Positions 45,583 through 55,443 of a stretch of 64,000 bases of DNA are shown here, one piece after another. Each line of letters starts with the position of its first letter. Within the stretch, counting starts at the first letter, position 1. The translations under genes and the position numbers were made by a program. The DNA lies in assembly GCA_030220185.1 (NCBI GenBank), contig JASPKZ010004571.1, positions 434,001 to 498,000 on the forward strand. Reading direction: 5' to 3'. The notes below the pieces were generated by a model that was not told the origin of the DNA, searched no databases, and saw nothing but the letters and a program-made list of their open reading frames with translations. Source of the DNA: Diploptera punctata. Taxonomy: Eukaryota; Arthropoda; Insecta; Blattodea; Blaberidae.

Positions 45583-45885
45583 CACGCCGTAGCGTTGTGG
45601 TTAAGGCACTGAGCTACAAGCCGGAGGGTCGAGGGTTCAAGCCCCGTTGGGGTCAGGATATTTAAACTGACCCAAACCCTGTGGCGGCACTATGGCCCTG
45701 TAGTCGACTCAGCCTCTAATTGAAATGAGTACCAGACGCTTGTTCTGGGAGTAAAGGCGGCCGTCACGCAGGGCTGACAACCCGGCTGACATAAAGTGCC
45801 GATTGTCTACAAAAAGTGGGAGCCTTAACCTCCTACTACCCCAAGGGCCTGTTATGGGATCACTTTAATAAAAGATAATTTGAAA
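45583..45885 (+). mobile_element. tRNA-derived SINE, family SINE-E
   Basis: Head CGTAGCGTTGTGGTTAAGGC and GGGTTCAAGCCCCGTTGGGG (A and B boxes), then a body with CCTGTGGCGGCACTATGGCC and GCAGGGCTGACAACCCGGCT, ending TTTAATAAAAGAT. Single copy here. Confidence 0.85.
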
Positions 45886-46239
45886 ATTCTAGCTATTGCA
45901 AATAATATATTAATGTGTGAAGATTAAAGTTACAAAATAAACTAAATAAATAGCAAGTAAAAGTAGATTAATATGGAGTAGACTGAAACTTAGGTAAGTG
46001 TCTTGTAATGAGAATTGGAAGAGGGTATAAACACATTGGTAACATTAAAATTAAAGATTACATTTTTGAAAGAGACTGAAGAAGTAAAATTATTTTGGAA
46101 GCAAAATGTTTAATATACATAGAATTCAACAAGAAATCACACTTACAATAAAGAGGGATGCTCAATTGTATAATATAGGAATCAAAATTATAATGAAGAA
46201 AACTAAAACTAAATGCAATATGTAGCGATTATAATTTAA

Positions 46240-46960
46240 AAATTTCAATAAATAAAACAAAAGTAGTGGCATTTTGTGGAAGAAATACTCTGCGTGCAAA
46301 AATAGTAATTAGAGACGAAATTATTGAACAAGTATCCCACTTTAAATATTTAGGATGTGACATCAGCTATGGATATGATAAAGATATTGAACACAAAACA
46401 CATCAGTTTCAAGCTATTTGTGGTACAATAAATAGAACATTGAATAATAAAGCTCATAAACAAACAAAATTAAAATTTTATAAAACAATGGCTGTCCCTG
46501 TCCTTTTGTATGGGAGCGAATCTTGGATTACCACTACCAAACAAGAAAGTAAAATCCAAGCAGCCGAGATGAAATTTTTAAGAAGAGTACAAGGCTGTAC
46601 TAGAATGGACCAGATAAGAAACGAGGATATCCGTGAAGAACTGCAGATCTACTCCATAAAAGAAAAGATATTTAACAACAAGATACAGTGGAAAGAACAT
46701 GTAGAAAGAATGGAAGAAAGAAGATTACCAAATAAAATCTTCCATTATTTTCCAAGAGGAAGAAGAAGAAAAGATATTTAACAACAAGATACAGTGGAAA
46801 GAACATGTAGAAAGAATGGAAGAAAGAAGATTACCAAATAAAATCTTCCATTATTTTCCAAGAGGAAGAAGAGATGTCGGACGTCCTCGGAAGAGATGGT
46901 CTTAGATCTATTAGTGAAGACGGAACAGGCAACTCTTGCCTAAACCAGGAAGTGAAGAAG
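46240..46960 (+). pseudogene. LINE RT 3' half with a 106-bp tandem duplication
   Basis: An open 171-codon frame has KISINKTKVVAFCGRN, HFKYLGCDISYGYDKD, VPVLLYGSESWITTTKQESK, MKFLRRVQGCTRMDQIRNED and QWKEHVERMEERRLPNKIF. The segment 46662-46767 is repeated at 46768-46873, shifting the frame before the final GRPRKRW-like tail. It ends in AAGAAGAAGAAG. Confidence 0.88.
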
Positions 46961-46975
46961 AAGAAGAAGAAAACT

Positions 46976-47570
46976 AAAATGATGGCCTTTTGTGGGAAAT
47001 ACCCTATACCTAGCAAAATTGATTTGGATGATGAAATTTTAGAACAAGTAAACAAATTTAATTATTTGGGTTATAATTTAACATTTCAAGATGAAGCTGT
47101 TATATCAAAGAAAATCACAAATTTTACAAAAACAACGGGGATAATTAACAGTATAATAAAACCATCTTTAGTACAGAAGAACACAAGATTATGGCTTTAT
47201 AAGGTTCTCACAAGACCAGTTTTAAGATATGGTAGTGAAGCATGAACAATATCAAGAAGAGATGAAAGCTGAATAACAGCAAATGAGATGTGATTTATGT
47301 GCCTTACAGCAGGCTACACAAAGTGGGACCATAAAAGAAATGAGGAAATTATAGGAGAGTTGGATGTAGAACCCATTCTTCACCATATACAAAACTACCA
47401 GAACAACTGGAAAGCCCATCTCATAGAATTCCAAAAGCCATACTTCGCTACTGCCCCCAAGGCAAAAGATCGCTGGGACGTGCAAAAAAGTGCTGGATGG
47501 AAAATTCCTCTTTGAGACCGTAACAGGCCACATGGCCTAATACTTGCATGGATGATGATGAATTATATTG
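46976..47570 (+). pseudogene. LINE RT 3' half, second family
   Basis: Encodes KTKMMAFCGKYPIPSKI, NKFNYLGYNLTFQDE, IIKPSLVQKNTRLWLYKVLT, RYGSEA, then after stops CLTAGYTKWDHKRNEEII and ILHHIQNYQNNWKAHL. It joins directly to the AAG tail of the previous LINE. Confidence 0.82.
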
Positions 47571-48535
47571 TATAAATGCTATTACATGACTAAAATTAGA
47601 TATACTGCTGAAACCTGGATCATGACAAAATGAGGTCAAAGTAGGATTCAACAAGTAAAATAAAATGTTTGAGAGATATTGAAAATAAGACAAAAAAGGA
47701 CAAAATCAGAAATAAACTCGAGATTCAGTGGTAGTATAAAAAGTGACAGATAATAGGCAATATAAGATTAAAATACTCTGAACATCTAAAAAAGATGGAG
47801 GAGTGAAGAAAACCAAAGAAAGCAACGAAATGCAAATGAAAGGCAGAAATAACCTGGGAAGACTTGGACTATTTGGCTGAATCAATTTAAAATGAATTTA
47901 GAAAAGGAGAATTATAATTGGAAATAAATCCAGGAAAAGAAGAAATGGGTTCCGAAATAACAGAGGAGTTCATAACTACAAAAGGATTATTATAAGGGTA
48001 CACAATGTCACCAACATTATTTAAAATATATATGGATATTGTATTACAGGAACGGTCAAACAAATGTGAACCAATGGGATTAAAATTAAATGAGAACAAA
48101 TACATCTTCTTCTTCTTCCTTCCAAGTATTAGGCCAAGGCCTGTTACGATCCTATAGAAAATTTTCCCTCCAGCGTACAAACATATACATAACTCATTAT
48201 TTGCAGATGATCAACTGGTAGTCACTTCAGGATGTGAAGATGCAAACTATATGGGTAGGAAACTAGAGGAAGAATACTCAAGATGGGATTTAACAATCAA
48301 TTATAATAAAACAGAATATATGAGCACAGATCTTTCCAAGGAATTGGAAATAAATGGGAACAAAGATCAAAACAGTGGAATATTTTAAGTATTTGGGATC
48401 AATAATTCAAAAAGATGTAACATCTGAATTAGAAATTGAAAGAAGAATAATAGAGACAAAGAAAGTTATTGGCATATTAAATTCTATTTTATGGTGTCAC
48501 GGCCTGCTGAACTCTCAACTAATAAACACTGTCCA
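47571..48535 (+). pseudogene. Decayed LINE RT remnants
   Basis: 47571-47900 is a heavily mutated C-terminal scrap. 47980-48100 and 48177-48530 encode GYTMSPTLFKIYMDIVLQE-like motif B, FADDQLVVTSGCEDAN-like motif C, TVEYFKYLGSIIQKDVTSEL and GILNSILWCHG. Split at 48101 by a LINE-R 3' end. Confidence 0.7.
48101..48176 (-). mobile_element. 76-bp LINE-R 3' end inserted in another LINE
   Basis: A minus-strand LINE-R end (AAAATTTTCTATAGGATCGT, AGGCCTTGGCCTAATACTTG, GAAGAAGAAG tail) interrupts the host LINE frame. Its flanks (ACAAATACAT and ACATATACAT) suggest a short target duplication. A very short 5'-truncated insertion. Confidence 0.75.
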
Positions 48536-48794
48536 CACTTATATTAAATTAATGTTGGGAAGTAAACATTATGAGGTATAATCATTAAAATTCATCGGAG
48601 AACATATTGTTTAAACAACTCACCTCATAGGATTCATGCTTCCATGATATCGCGATTTCAAACACAGTCATGTCGGAGTTATGGCTGAAGATGAACATGA
48701 CTGTGTTTGAAATCGCGATATTATGGAAGCATGAATCCTATGAGGTGAGTTGTTTAAACAATATGTTCTCCGATGAATTTTAACTGCCCACACT
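48529..48794. mobile_element. PLE-G inverted terminal dimer, 11-bp TSD
   Basis: CTGTCCACACT (48529-48539) and CTGCCCACACT (48784-48794) flank it, one mismatch. The left arm has the full end (minus strand: ACCTCATAATG, TTTACTTCCCAACATTAA). The right arm stops at GATGAATTTTAA. Asymmetry is the same as in PLE-A but in the opposite orientation. Confidence 0.8.
48679..48727 (+). ncRNA. Hammerhead-ribozyme-like motif, PLE-G
   Basis: CTGAAGA 48685-48691, T, stem II GAACA/TGTTT with TGACTG loop, GAA 48709-48711, ATCGCGAT 48712-48719, A 48720. Confidence 0.62.
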
Positions 48795-49073
48795 GTTAAT
48801 GTTAGTCAGTTGTTTATAATGAACGCAAATACTTCCAACAAAGATATTTTACTATTATTTATTATTTTAAAAACACCATCGCGCAGAAAATAATGTACAA
48901 TGCATGTTTGTGGAGTGTTTTACAGAATCTCAGAAATTAAAAGCCTCGCTATCACTTGATTTTTAAACATTTCCTTGCTTCTGTAAAACCACTTCCCAAC
49001 CTCACATCATAATATACTATTACTGAAATATGTACCCTTAATAAAGTTTACAAGGAACTGTATTATAATTTAC

Positions 49074-49259
49074 CTGAAATATGATGGTGCTGCACCAGTA
49101 GCACGAGCTGCTCTCCACACAAGCTGATCTTCTGGGTTTGGTGGCGCAACAAAAATTCCTCTCTGTTCCACATTAAGCAACCTGCTTGGAGAGATGTAAT
49201 TCCTGAACATATGTAGGTCTACAGGTTTCCTGTCTGCTAGAACTCCTGTGATAATTATC
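49074..49259 (-). CDS. iPLA2-VIA: iPLA2-VIA exon, patatin domain, [18 protein letters not shown]
   Basis: The acceptor is TAATTTTAAG|GATAAT and the donor TATTTCAG|GTAAATTA. It encodes 62 residues: [21 protein letters not shown], then [18 protein letters not shown]. Both blocks align by eye to the group VIA family (TGTLSDRQPAELHLFRNY and [18 protein letters not shown] in human). The last two bases AG are completed by the next exon to give the Arg of YFR. This segment forms the core between nucleophile and catalytic Asp. Confidence 0.94.
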
Positions 49260-49479
49260 CTTAAAATTATAAAACAAAACAAACTAACAAAGAGACCCAC
49301 AATTCATAAAAAGTATTGCTATTTTTACATTCATAGAGATATATTCATCATTCTTTCAAGTAGTAAGCCTTAATGGCCTCTTATGGTCTCCAACCATCTC
49401 TTCCCCTGGGATATGTAGTGAAGCATCTGCTGGGGTATTTTTCAATCTTTTCACATGCTAAAGCTTGTTTTAGGAAAAG

Positions 49480-49716
49480 AACAATAAGTGTTATTGATGT
49501 TTTTACTATTGATTTAACACTTCTCACCGAAGGATAAATTATATTTGAAGAGAAAAATTTTTCTCTTCAATAATAACTTATCCTTCAGTGAGACATGTTA
49601 AATCAATAATAAAAACATCAATAGAAGCCCTACTGGCTTTATAAAGTAGTTTCTAATTCCCAATAAAAATGTCTTCTTAACTAAGGAGCTGCCATTTGCA
49701 AAGATAGAAGCAAAGA
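49480..49716. repeat. TL-1 element fragment, inverted, without the tRNA-like domain
   Basis: The AT-rich part of the TL-1 unit (CATTGAAGG-type block, TTGAAGAGAAAAATTTTTCTCTTC) is mirrored about 49560, then continues as CCTACTGGCTTTATAAAG and CTTCTTAACTAAGGAGCTGC. It breaks off exactly where a PLE-A fragment starts. Confidence 0.75.
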
Positions 49717-50062
49717 CTTCATGTCCGAAAAACATTTAATTGAATCAAAAGTCAGTCTAATTAAACAAATAGACAAACAAAAGGAACTCACGGTTTGGGA
49801 AAGGATCCACATTCAGAAAAACAAAGGAAAACTTATGAATTTTGAAATTCCCACAAATTTTGACCTGATCCAGAGGTTCATCGGTCCATCAACAGAGGGA
49901 AGAAGAAGAGTTTCTTCCGATCGACATAACACCAGTCACCAAGAAAGTTCTGAAGATGAGGCAGTTATGGTCTCAAAATCGCAATCAACTTAGAAGATTT
50001 ATATAAGGAGAGGTAAGAAACATTTAATTTCACCATAAATCAAACCTCATAGTGATTAATTC
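49717..50062 (+). mobile_element. PLE-A-related 3' fragment
   Basis: Encodes MSEKHLIESKVSLIKQIDKQ, LTVWERIHIQKN and FIGPSTEGRR, then a decayed hammerhead-like core (CTGAAGATGAGGC stem, with GAA changed to AAA) and GAGAG|GTAAGAAAC, AAACCTCATAGTG, TTCCTAT. About 80% like PLE-A, a sister subfamily. Confidence 0.82.
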
Positions 50063-50068
50063 CTATAA

Positions 50069-50621
50069 GGGTCGAATGTTTGAACGCATTAGACAGTAAA
50101 AGACGTTCTCTGCTGATAAAGTATTATCCAAACATTTTTCTTACTCAGAAATCTATTCACGCGGTACTAATTGTAAGCTACCTGACAAGGTACCTTAAGA
50201 TCGTAGCTCAAGATATAAACTTATGTGAAAATCCCGAAGGGAACCGATGTAGTTTGAAACTTATCCAAGATGTCGGACCTTGAAGACTTCGATCATGTTT
50301 TCGGTATACGCGGAGAAGAGGAATTTGATAAGAGTCTACCAAAGAATTCAACTGGAAGAACAGGAGAATCGGCGTAATATTGCGCGTCGCAGAGTGTTTG
50401 TATACGGTATTATTTGCGGGATGCGAGCATAAATGCATTCCTCTATAGCAGACGAAAATAACGGAAGTGGTTTTATCGCTGAGAATTCTGGGTAATTCGT
50501 TGCCAATATTACGAAAACGTCAACATTCATGCATGACCGGTAATGCGGCCGTTAATTCGATCTCAGTTCACCAGTGATTGGAAGTAATTTGAGTAGAGAC
50601 TAATGTATGTGCATACGACCC
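50069..50621 (+). mobile_element. PIF/Harbinger-like non-autonomous element
   Basis: Ends GGGTCGAATG and CATACGACCC; flanking trinucleotides TAA and TTA. The interior carries the start of a coding region (MSDLEDFDHVFGI-like) that is frameshifted. It is a close relative of 55447-56053, with the same ATGTCGGACCTTGAAGACTT block. It inserted at the junction between PLE-A-like and PLE-B tails. Confidence 0.78.
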
Positions 50622-50629
50622 TTAAAGTT

Positions 50630-51000
50630 AAATTCAAAGTATACTAACCACCTACTCCAATACAATCATTGTTTTAATTGAAATTTTAAAATTTTACATG
50701 TTTGTGACAAAGGAAAGAAGTTGGACCTTTTAGAAGTTGTAGAGATAAATAAATTGAAAAGTGGTAATAAGCTGTTAAATTCCCTAATAGATTTGAATGA
50801 ATCGCCACTTTTAAATTTATAATAGAGATAGTAAAAAAAAAATTGTTGCATAGTTACTGTTGTTATGGTACTATAATAACAAAATTCATTCATTTGTTAT
50901 TATGTCTGAAGAAGGTACAAAGTACCGAAACAGCTGTAACTAATTTATATTATAATAAATATTAAAATCACATGAAACTTTAAGTTTTATTTTTATTTAA
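50630..51000 (+). mobile_element. PLE-B-like 3' fragment
   Basis: Encodes the protein end (FKFYMFVTKE-shifted; KLDLLEVVEINKLKSGNKLL-like) then the PLE-B core and AATAAATATTAAA, TTTTATTTAATTAA tail. A diverged PLE-B lineage. Confidence 0.78.
50900..50945 (+). ncRNA. Hammerhead-ribozyme-like motif, PLE-B subfamily
   Basis: CTGAAGA 50906-50912, A, GGTAC/GTACC with loop AAA instead of AGT, GAA 50927-50929, ACAGCTGT, A 50938. The loop changes while the stem is kept. Confidence 0.65.
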
Positions 51001-51454
51001 TTAAACAAAACATTGTATGTCATTATACAGCACGTATCAAAGTTGATGTTAATCACTTTCAATAGTTGTTATGAGTAGTAATTTGCTTATGGGAATAAAA
51101 AATAAAAAAGCTTACAAAAACGTTCATACACACAAAATATTGTAGATCTCATAGCATCAAATGAACATATATGAACATTGGTTTCAAATATAAAAGTACT
51201 CAATTTTGACTCTCCTATTAGCTGTATTGATTCGATTTTTATTTTAACATTTAAATATTTATCCTTTTATTAGTCTTCATAATGAGTACTAAATTAAAAT
51301 TTCTCAAATAGGAAATATTTTAGCAGTGAAATAGTTATTCTATTATACCTAATAATAAATACCCTTTAACGATAGTTGTCTGTCATACCTCTCCATGGTT
51401 GAGTTCTGAACTAAAATTTCTCAAATGTTCATAGTTAAATATGGGAAATAACAT

Positions 51455-51870
51455 TATGAGGTTCTTAATACGTAAATTAAATGAGTCATTTTTTTAATAT
51501 CTTACCTATTGCAGCACATAGTTTTTGGAGAATCATAAAATTGAAAAAGAAGCCCTATTTTTAAAACATTTGGAAAAACCTTTAGAATTGACAATTTGGG
51601 AGAAGATATATATTCAGAACAAATTTAGATCCATGAATTTCGAGATTCCTGATGAACGTGACCTCATCTCAAAGTTCATCAAATCAACACCAGATGGCAA
51701 CATTATTGATGGAGATTCCAACGAAAATCCGGTAGTCATAATGTCGGTTGAAAATGAGAGAGATCCTTCTCTCAAAAACTAGTTCCCGTGTTTGAAGAAA
51801 CAAAAAATATAAGGTAAGATGTTAAAAAATTACTCATTAATTTACAAATTTCTCAAATGTGTCAATAGGA
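51455..51870 (+). mobile_element. PLE-I 3' fragment with inverted end
   Basis: Encodes IEKEALFLKHLEKPLELTIW, SMNFEIPDERDLISKFIKST, PDGNIIDGDSNENP, the PLE protein end. The end has a GAGAGA/TCTCTC stem and ACTAGT, with the catalytic box decayed (TTGAAAAT), then AAG|GTAAGATG. A mirrored end lies at 51455-51515. Confidence 0.78.
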
Positions 51871-52008
51871 AAATTTATATTACTTTTTACATAAAAACTA
51901 CTTTAATTCTGAGAGAGTATCTTGGATGCCAAGAACTTATATAGATACAATTTCCAGTTAAAATATCTAATTAATTCATCTTTTATTCAAAATTAACTTT
52001 ATACTTAC

Positions 52009-52159
52009 TTTGGATGTTTAATGTCAGCCATTACAGTTTCAGTGCCAAGAGCTTCTTTAAGGATGCCTTCTAGTGGTTCGCTGTTATATGGTCTATTGCC
52101 CACAAATGCATGTTCTTTCATTCGAAAATAAAGACACAAGCATTCCTTTAAAGTTTTAC
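52009..52159 (-). CDS. iPLA2-VIA: iPLA2-VIA exon, patatin domain middle part
   Basis: The acceptor is TTCTTTTGTAG|GTAAAAC and the donor CATCCAAA|GTAAGTAT, a near-perfect consensus. It encodes about 50 residues with [28 protein letters not shown] split over short motifs (YFRMK, GNRPY, PLEGIL) that are conserved with human PLA2G6 (MYFRMKDEVF, SRPYESGPLEEFL). The intron phase agrees on both sides, the exon leaving two bases of a Lys codon. No stop interrupts the joined frame. Confidence 0.93.
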
Positions 52160-52629
52160 CTACAAAAGAATATTTTCTATTAGTCAAATGAGTGTGTGTA
52201 TATGTTTTAATGCCACCCACTGCAATTTACGTGCTTCTACTTTCAATTTACACACCACTTCAGCAGACCACTTTACATAGATGAAATTATTCTTATGTTG
52301 TGTAAAGAGAGGAGTGTAGGATGAATGTATGTTTGTGTAATGTAAAGTGTGTTGTATGAGGTATGATAATAAATAGAAGGGAGAAGGTGACACCCAGTGC
52401 CAACATATAGTTTACTCCTATTGAAAAGCACCAAGGGGGCCACCAGGTTTAACTTCCCCAACCGACAGATGAATCGATACCAACCATACCTTATGCCTTC
52501 TCAACATACGTACGCAGAAAGGTTTCTAATTTAATTCAGGAATCTGGTGCACAATTTAGCGATTTAATATTTTACACCACCACCTCTCCTGGCCCCGAGA
52601 TTGAAAATTTTACAATTAAATTAATTTAA

Positions 52630-52715
52630 CAAATAAAATCCTCAATCGCACCGGGTATTGAACATGGGCCCTCTAGTCAGCAACAGGTATGCTACCACTT
52701 GACCCAGCATGGCAG
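52630..52715 (-). mobile_element. tRNA-derived SINE head, family SINE-F
   Basis: The minus strand reads GCTGGGTCAAGTGGTAGCAT (A box) and GGGCCCATGTTCAATACCCG (B box), ending GATTGAGGATTTTATT. Body not identified; could be a tRNA pseudogene. Confidence 0.5.
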
Positions 52716-52904
52716 AGAGTCAAATAAGTATTCTATACTCCAATTTTTGTACTTTTGATTACGTACAAAGATGCAACATAGAATTCTTCCAACATTAACC
52801 CTTTAATTGGCAAAACATTAATTTCGCATGCTACTTATTTAAATGTGCAGACCGCACTGATAACAAAATCACGCATGACTGTTTTTATTAGATTTATTGT
52901 GTAA

Positions 52905-53345
52905 TTGGACACACATTTTTCTCTTCAAATATGATTTATCCATCATTGAGATGTATGAAATAATAATAAGAACCGAAAAAAGCCGTACTGGAATTTATAA
53001 TGTAATGTATAATTCCCAAATATGTCTTCTTAATATAGGAGCCGCCATTTGCAAAGATAGAAGCAAAGGCTTCATAGCATTTGGTGGGCGGGAATTACAA
53101 CGTATATAGAGAAAAATTTGCGTTTAGATCGGTACTTGCTCAGGTAGCTCAAATGGTAGAGCACTTGGACTAGAAAACCAAGGGTCCCGGGTTCAAGTCC
53201 CGGTCTGAGCGTATAATTTTTCTCTTCAAATATGATTTATCCATCATTGAGATGTATGAAATTAATAATAAGAACATCGAACACATTTAAGTTATTAAGT
53301 TATTATTACTGTCCCAGTTTGAGTGTATAATTTTTCTCTTCAAAT
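52905..53345 (+). repeat. TL-1 subfamily, tandem partial units with one tRNA-like domain
   Basis: The block TTTTTCTCTTCAAATATGAT occurs at about 52915 and 53217 (period about 302) and a third start at 53330. Between them lie the CTTCTTAATATAGGAGCCGC block and the tRNA-like domain. Diverged 20% or so from the 38641 array but with the same order and period. Confidence 0.8.
53138..53210 (+). tRNA. tRNA-like domain TL-1b
   Basis: Acceptor GCTCAGG/TCTGAGC has six or seven pairs, so both strands changed relative to TL-1 while pairing stayed. D stem GCTC/GAGC, anticodon stem CTTGG/CCAAG, T arm CCGGG/CCCGG. Downstream TATAATTTTTCTC has a T-run. Confidence 0.45.
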
Positions 53346-53689
53346 ATTACTACTTGTTTGTTTTCTTCTGTTTCATTAATAATACTAAATAAATCGAACC
53401 AATTGATGTATCCTATGGGATACATTGCTAATTAAAGGGTTAAATGTAGTAATGGTAACAGCTAAATAAAGATTACTATTTTATCAATGTTAAAATTTTT
53501 TTTCCAGTTGTATTTTCGAGGAAAATTTTCATTTGACTTTTGTGCCAAGAATTAGTTGTCAATTCTATTCCCCAATTTTAACTAACTTTAAAGATAGACT
53601 AACCGAGTAGATTGGCAAAATGATGGGTTTTCAACAGATCATAATAATAGTTTTATTTTACTTGGCAGAGTTAAGGCCTTGTACACCAA

Positions 53690-54245
53690 TCAACCAGGTT
53701 ACCAAAAAAAAAAAAAATATTACTGTTACATGTAAATTACAATTAAACAAAATTAAAAAGATATATATAGGGAAAACAAAAAGAAACCTAAAAATTAGAA
53801 CCAAAGAACACATAAGAAATATTAAAAATGGAGAAATTGAAAAACCAGCAGTTGCTGCTCATGTTTGGTCTGAAAAAGATAATATAAATTCAGACACTAG
53901 ATTATTAAAACAGTTAGAAAATACAAAAAAGATGACTATTTGAGAAAAAATTTATATTCAGAAGAACAGAAACTGAGTTATGAATTTTGATATTCCGATG
54001 GAGGGTGACCTTGTTTGGAGGTTCTTTGGCCAACCACAGGATGGAGCCGACATCGACATCCAGGTGGTGCAACATAATGCAACATAAATAAAACCAGTCT
54101 GAGAAAGCTGACGATAAAACAGAATTGTTTTGAAACATGTCCAAGAGCAGATCAACATTAATATTGAGGTAAGATGTCCAGACCAAAAATAATATAATTA
54201 AAATAACCTCAAAATATAACTTCCTAAAATTAAATATTAATAAAA
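53690..54245 (+). mobile_element. PLE-E 3' part with GIY-YIG endonuclease remnant
   Basis: Encodes CKLQLNKIKKIYIGKTKRNL, RTKEHIRNIKNGEIEKPAVA, AHVWSEKDNIN and LLKQLENTKKMTI, then a stop, then MNFDIPMEGDLVWRFFGQPQ-like text. The hammerhead-like core and TATTGAG|GTAAGATG follow, with AACCTCAAAATA and CTTCCTAAAATTAA at the end. 5'-truncated within GIY-YIG. Confidence 0.85.
54102..54150 (+). ncRNA. Hammerhead-ribozyme-like motif, PLE-E
   Basis: CTGACGA 54108-54114, T, AAAACA/TGTTTT with GAAT loop, GAA 54132-54134, ACATGT 54135-54140, C 54141. Stem I has few pairs. Confidence 0.62.
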
Positions 54246-54261
54246 TTATTCTGTTTATAAT

Positions 54262-54372
54262 TATATACCAAGAGGACGAAGATCACTAGACCGTCCTATG
54301 AAACGCTGGAGGGAAAATTTTCTATAGGATCGTAACAGGCCTTGGCCTAATACTTGGAAGGAAGAAGAAGAA
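54262..54372 (+). mobile_element. LINE-R 3' end fragment
   Basis: The sense-strand LINE-R terminus: CGTCCTATGAAACGCTGGAG, AGGCCTTGGCCTAATACTTG, GAAGAAGAAGAAG tail. About 110 bp. Confidence 0.85.
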
Positions 54373-54429
54373 GAAGACAAAATTATTACATAGTATATCA
54401 ACAATACAATTATTAAGTTATGTAGGTAG

Positions 54430-54600
54430 GAAATAAAACTATGAGGTTTTTTTTAATATTATTTAGTTGTTTCTTGACTCACCTCATACTTCTTAACTCC
54501 CAAGCAGACTCGAGTTTCATTTGTCACAAATGAAGTGAAGAAACTCCAGTCTGCTTGGTAGTTAAGAAGTATGAGGTGAGTCAAGAAACAACTAAACAAT
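54430..54600. mobile_element. PLE-J-like inverted terminal pair
   Basis: Arms with CTCACCTCATACTTCTTAAC mirror each other. The minus arm reads CATTTGTGACAAATG stem, GAA, ACTCGAGT, C, the expected stem II-GAA-stem III order. The CTGANGA box is lost. Confidence 0.65.
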
Positions 54601-54677
54601 ATTAATACATGATGTTTTTATTATTGATTTAACATTTCTCAATGAAAGATAAATTAAATTTGAAGAGAAAAATTTTC

Positions 54678-54750
54678 GCCTAGACCGGGACTCGAACCCG
54701 GGACCCTTGGCTTTCCGGGCCAAGTGCTCTACCAACTGAGCTACCGAGGC
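54678..54750 (-). tRNA. tRNA-like domain TL-1
   Basis: Identical to the 38659 domain, 16 kb away in the same gene. Confidence 0.45.
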
Positions 54751-54920
54751 GAGTTACGATCTAGACGCAAATTTTTCTCTTATATACGTTACAACCAGAA
54801 AAATTTGCGTCTAGATCGTAACTCGCCTCGGTAGCTCAGTTGGTAGAGCTAGGCGCAAATTTTTCTCTTATATACGTTACAACGTATATAAGAGAAAAAT
54901 TTGCATCTAGATCGTAACTC

Positions 54921-55005
54921 GCCTCGGTAGCTCAGTTGGTAGAGCACTTGGTAGAGCACTTGGCCCGGAAAGCCAAGGGTCCCGGGTTCGAGTCCCGGTC
55001 TAGGC
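54921..55005 (+). tRNA. tRNA-like domain TL-1 with 12-nt duplication
   Basis: Matches TL-1 except that ACTTGGTAGAGC is repeated between D and anticodon arms, which breaks the fold. Confidence 0.35.
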
Positions 55006-55443
55006 GAAAATTTTTCTCTTCAAATTTAATATTAATACTTACTTACTTACTTACTCACTGGCACTATCGAACCCGTAGGTTCATGGCCGCACGGACATAA
55101 GCTCTCCATACATCCCTATCCTGAGCCAATGCTTTCCAATCATTCCCTGTATAATCTACTTCCCTCAAATTATAGTTAATGTTATTCTCCCACCTCATTC
55201 TTGGTCTACCAACTGGGCGTTTTCCCTCTGGCTTTCCTACAAGAAGCTTCCATGCACGTCTTTCATTCCCCATACGTGCAACATGTCCTGCCCATCGCAG
55301 TCTACGAGACTTAACTGTTCTTATTATATCTGGCTTCCTATAAAGACCATGTAGTTCATTGTTATGTAGTCTTCTCCATTCACCTGTCTGTTCATCTCTC
55401 TTTGGTCCAAAAATTTTCCTAAGAACTTTATTCTCAAATACTC

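Larger units (their letters stand above)
54607..55035. repeat. TL-1 element, inverted arrangement with three tRNA-like domains
   Basis: The minus arm (54607-54795) and plus arm (54796-55035) mirror each other. A truncated domain (54825-54849) and a 12-nt duplicated one (54921-55005) lie in the plus arm. Units are joined at GTATATAAGAGAAAAATTTG. The flanking PLE-J and LINE show it inserted among repeats. Confidence 0.8.
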
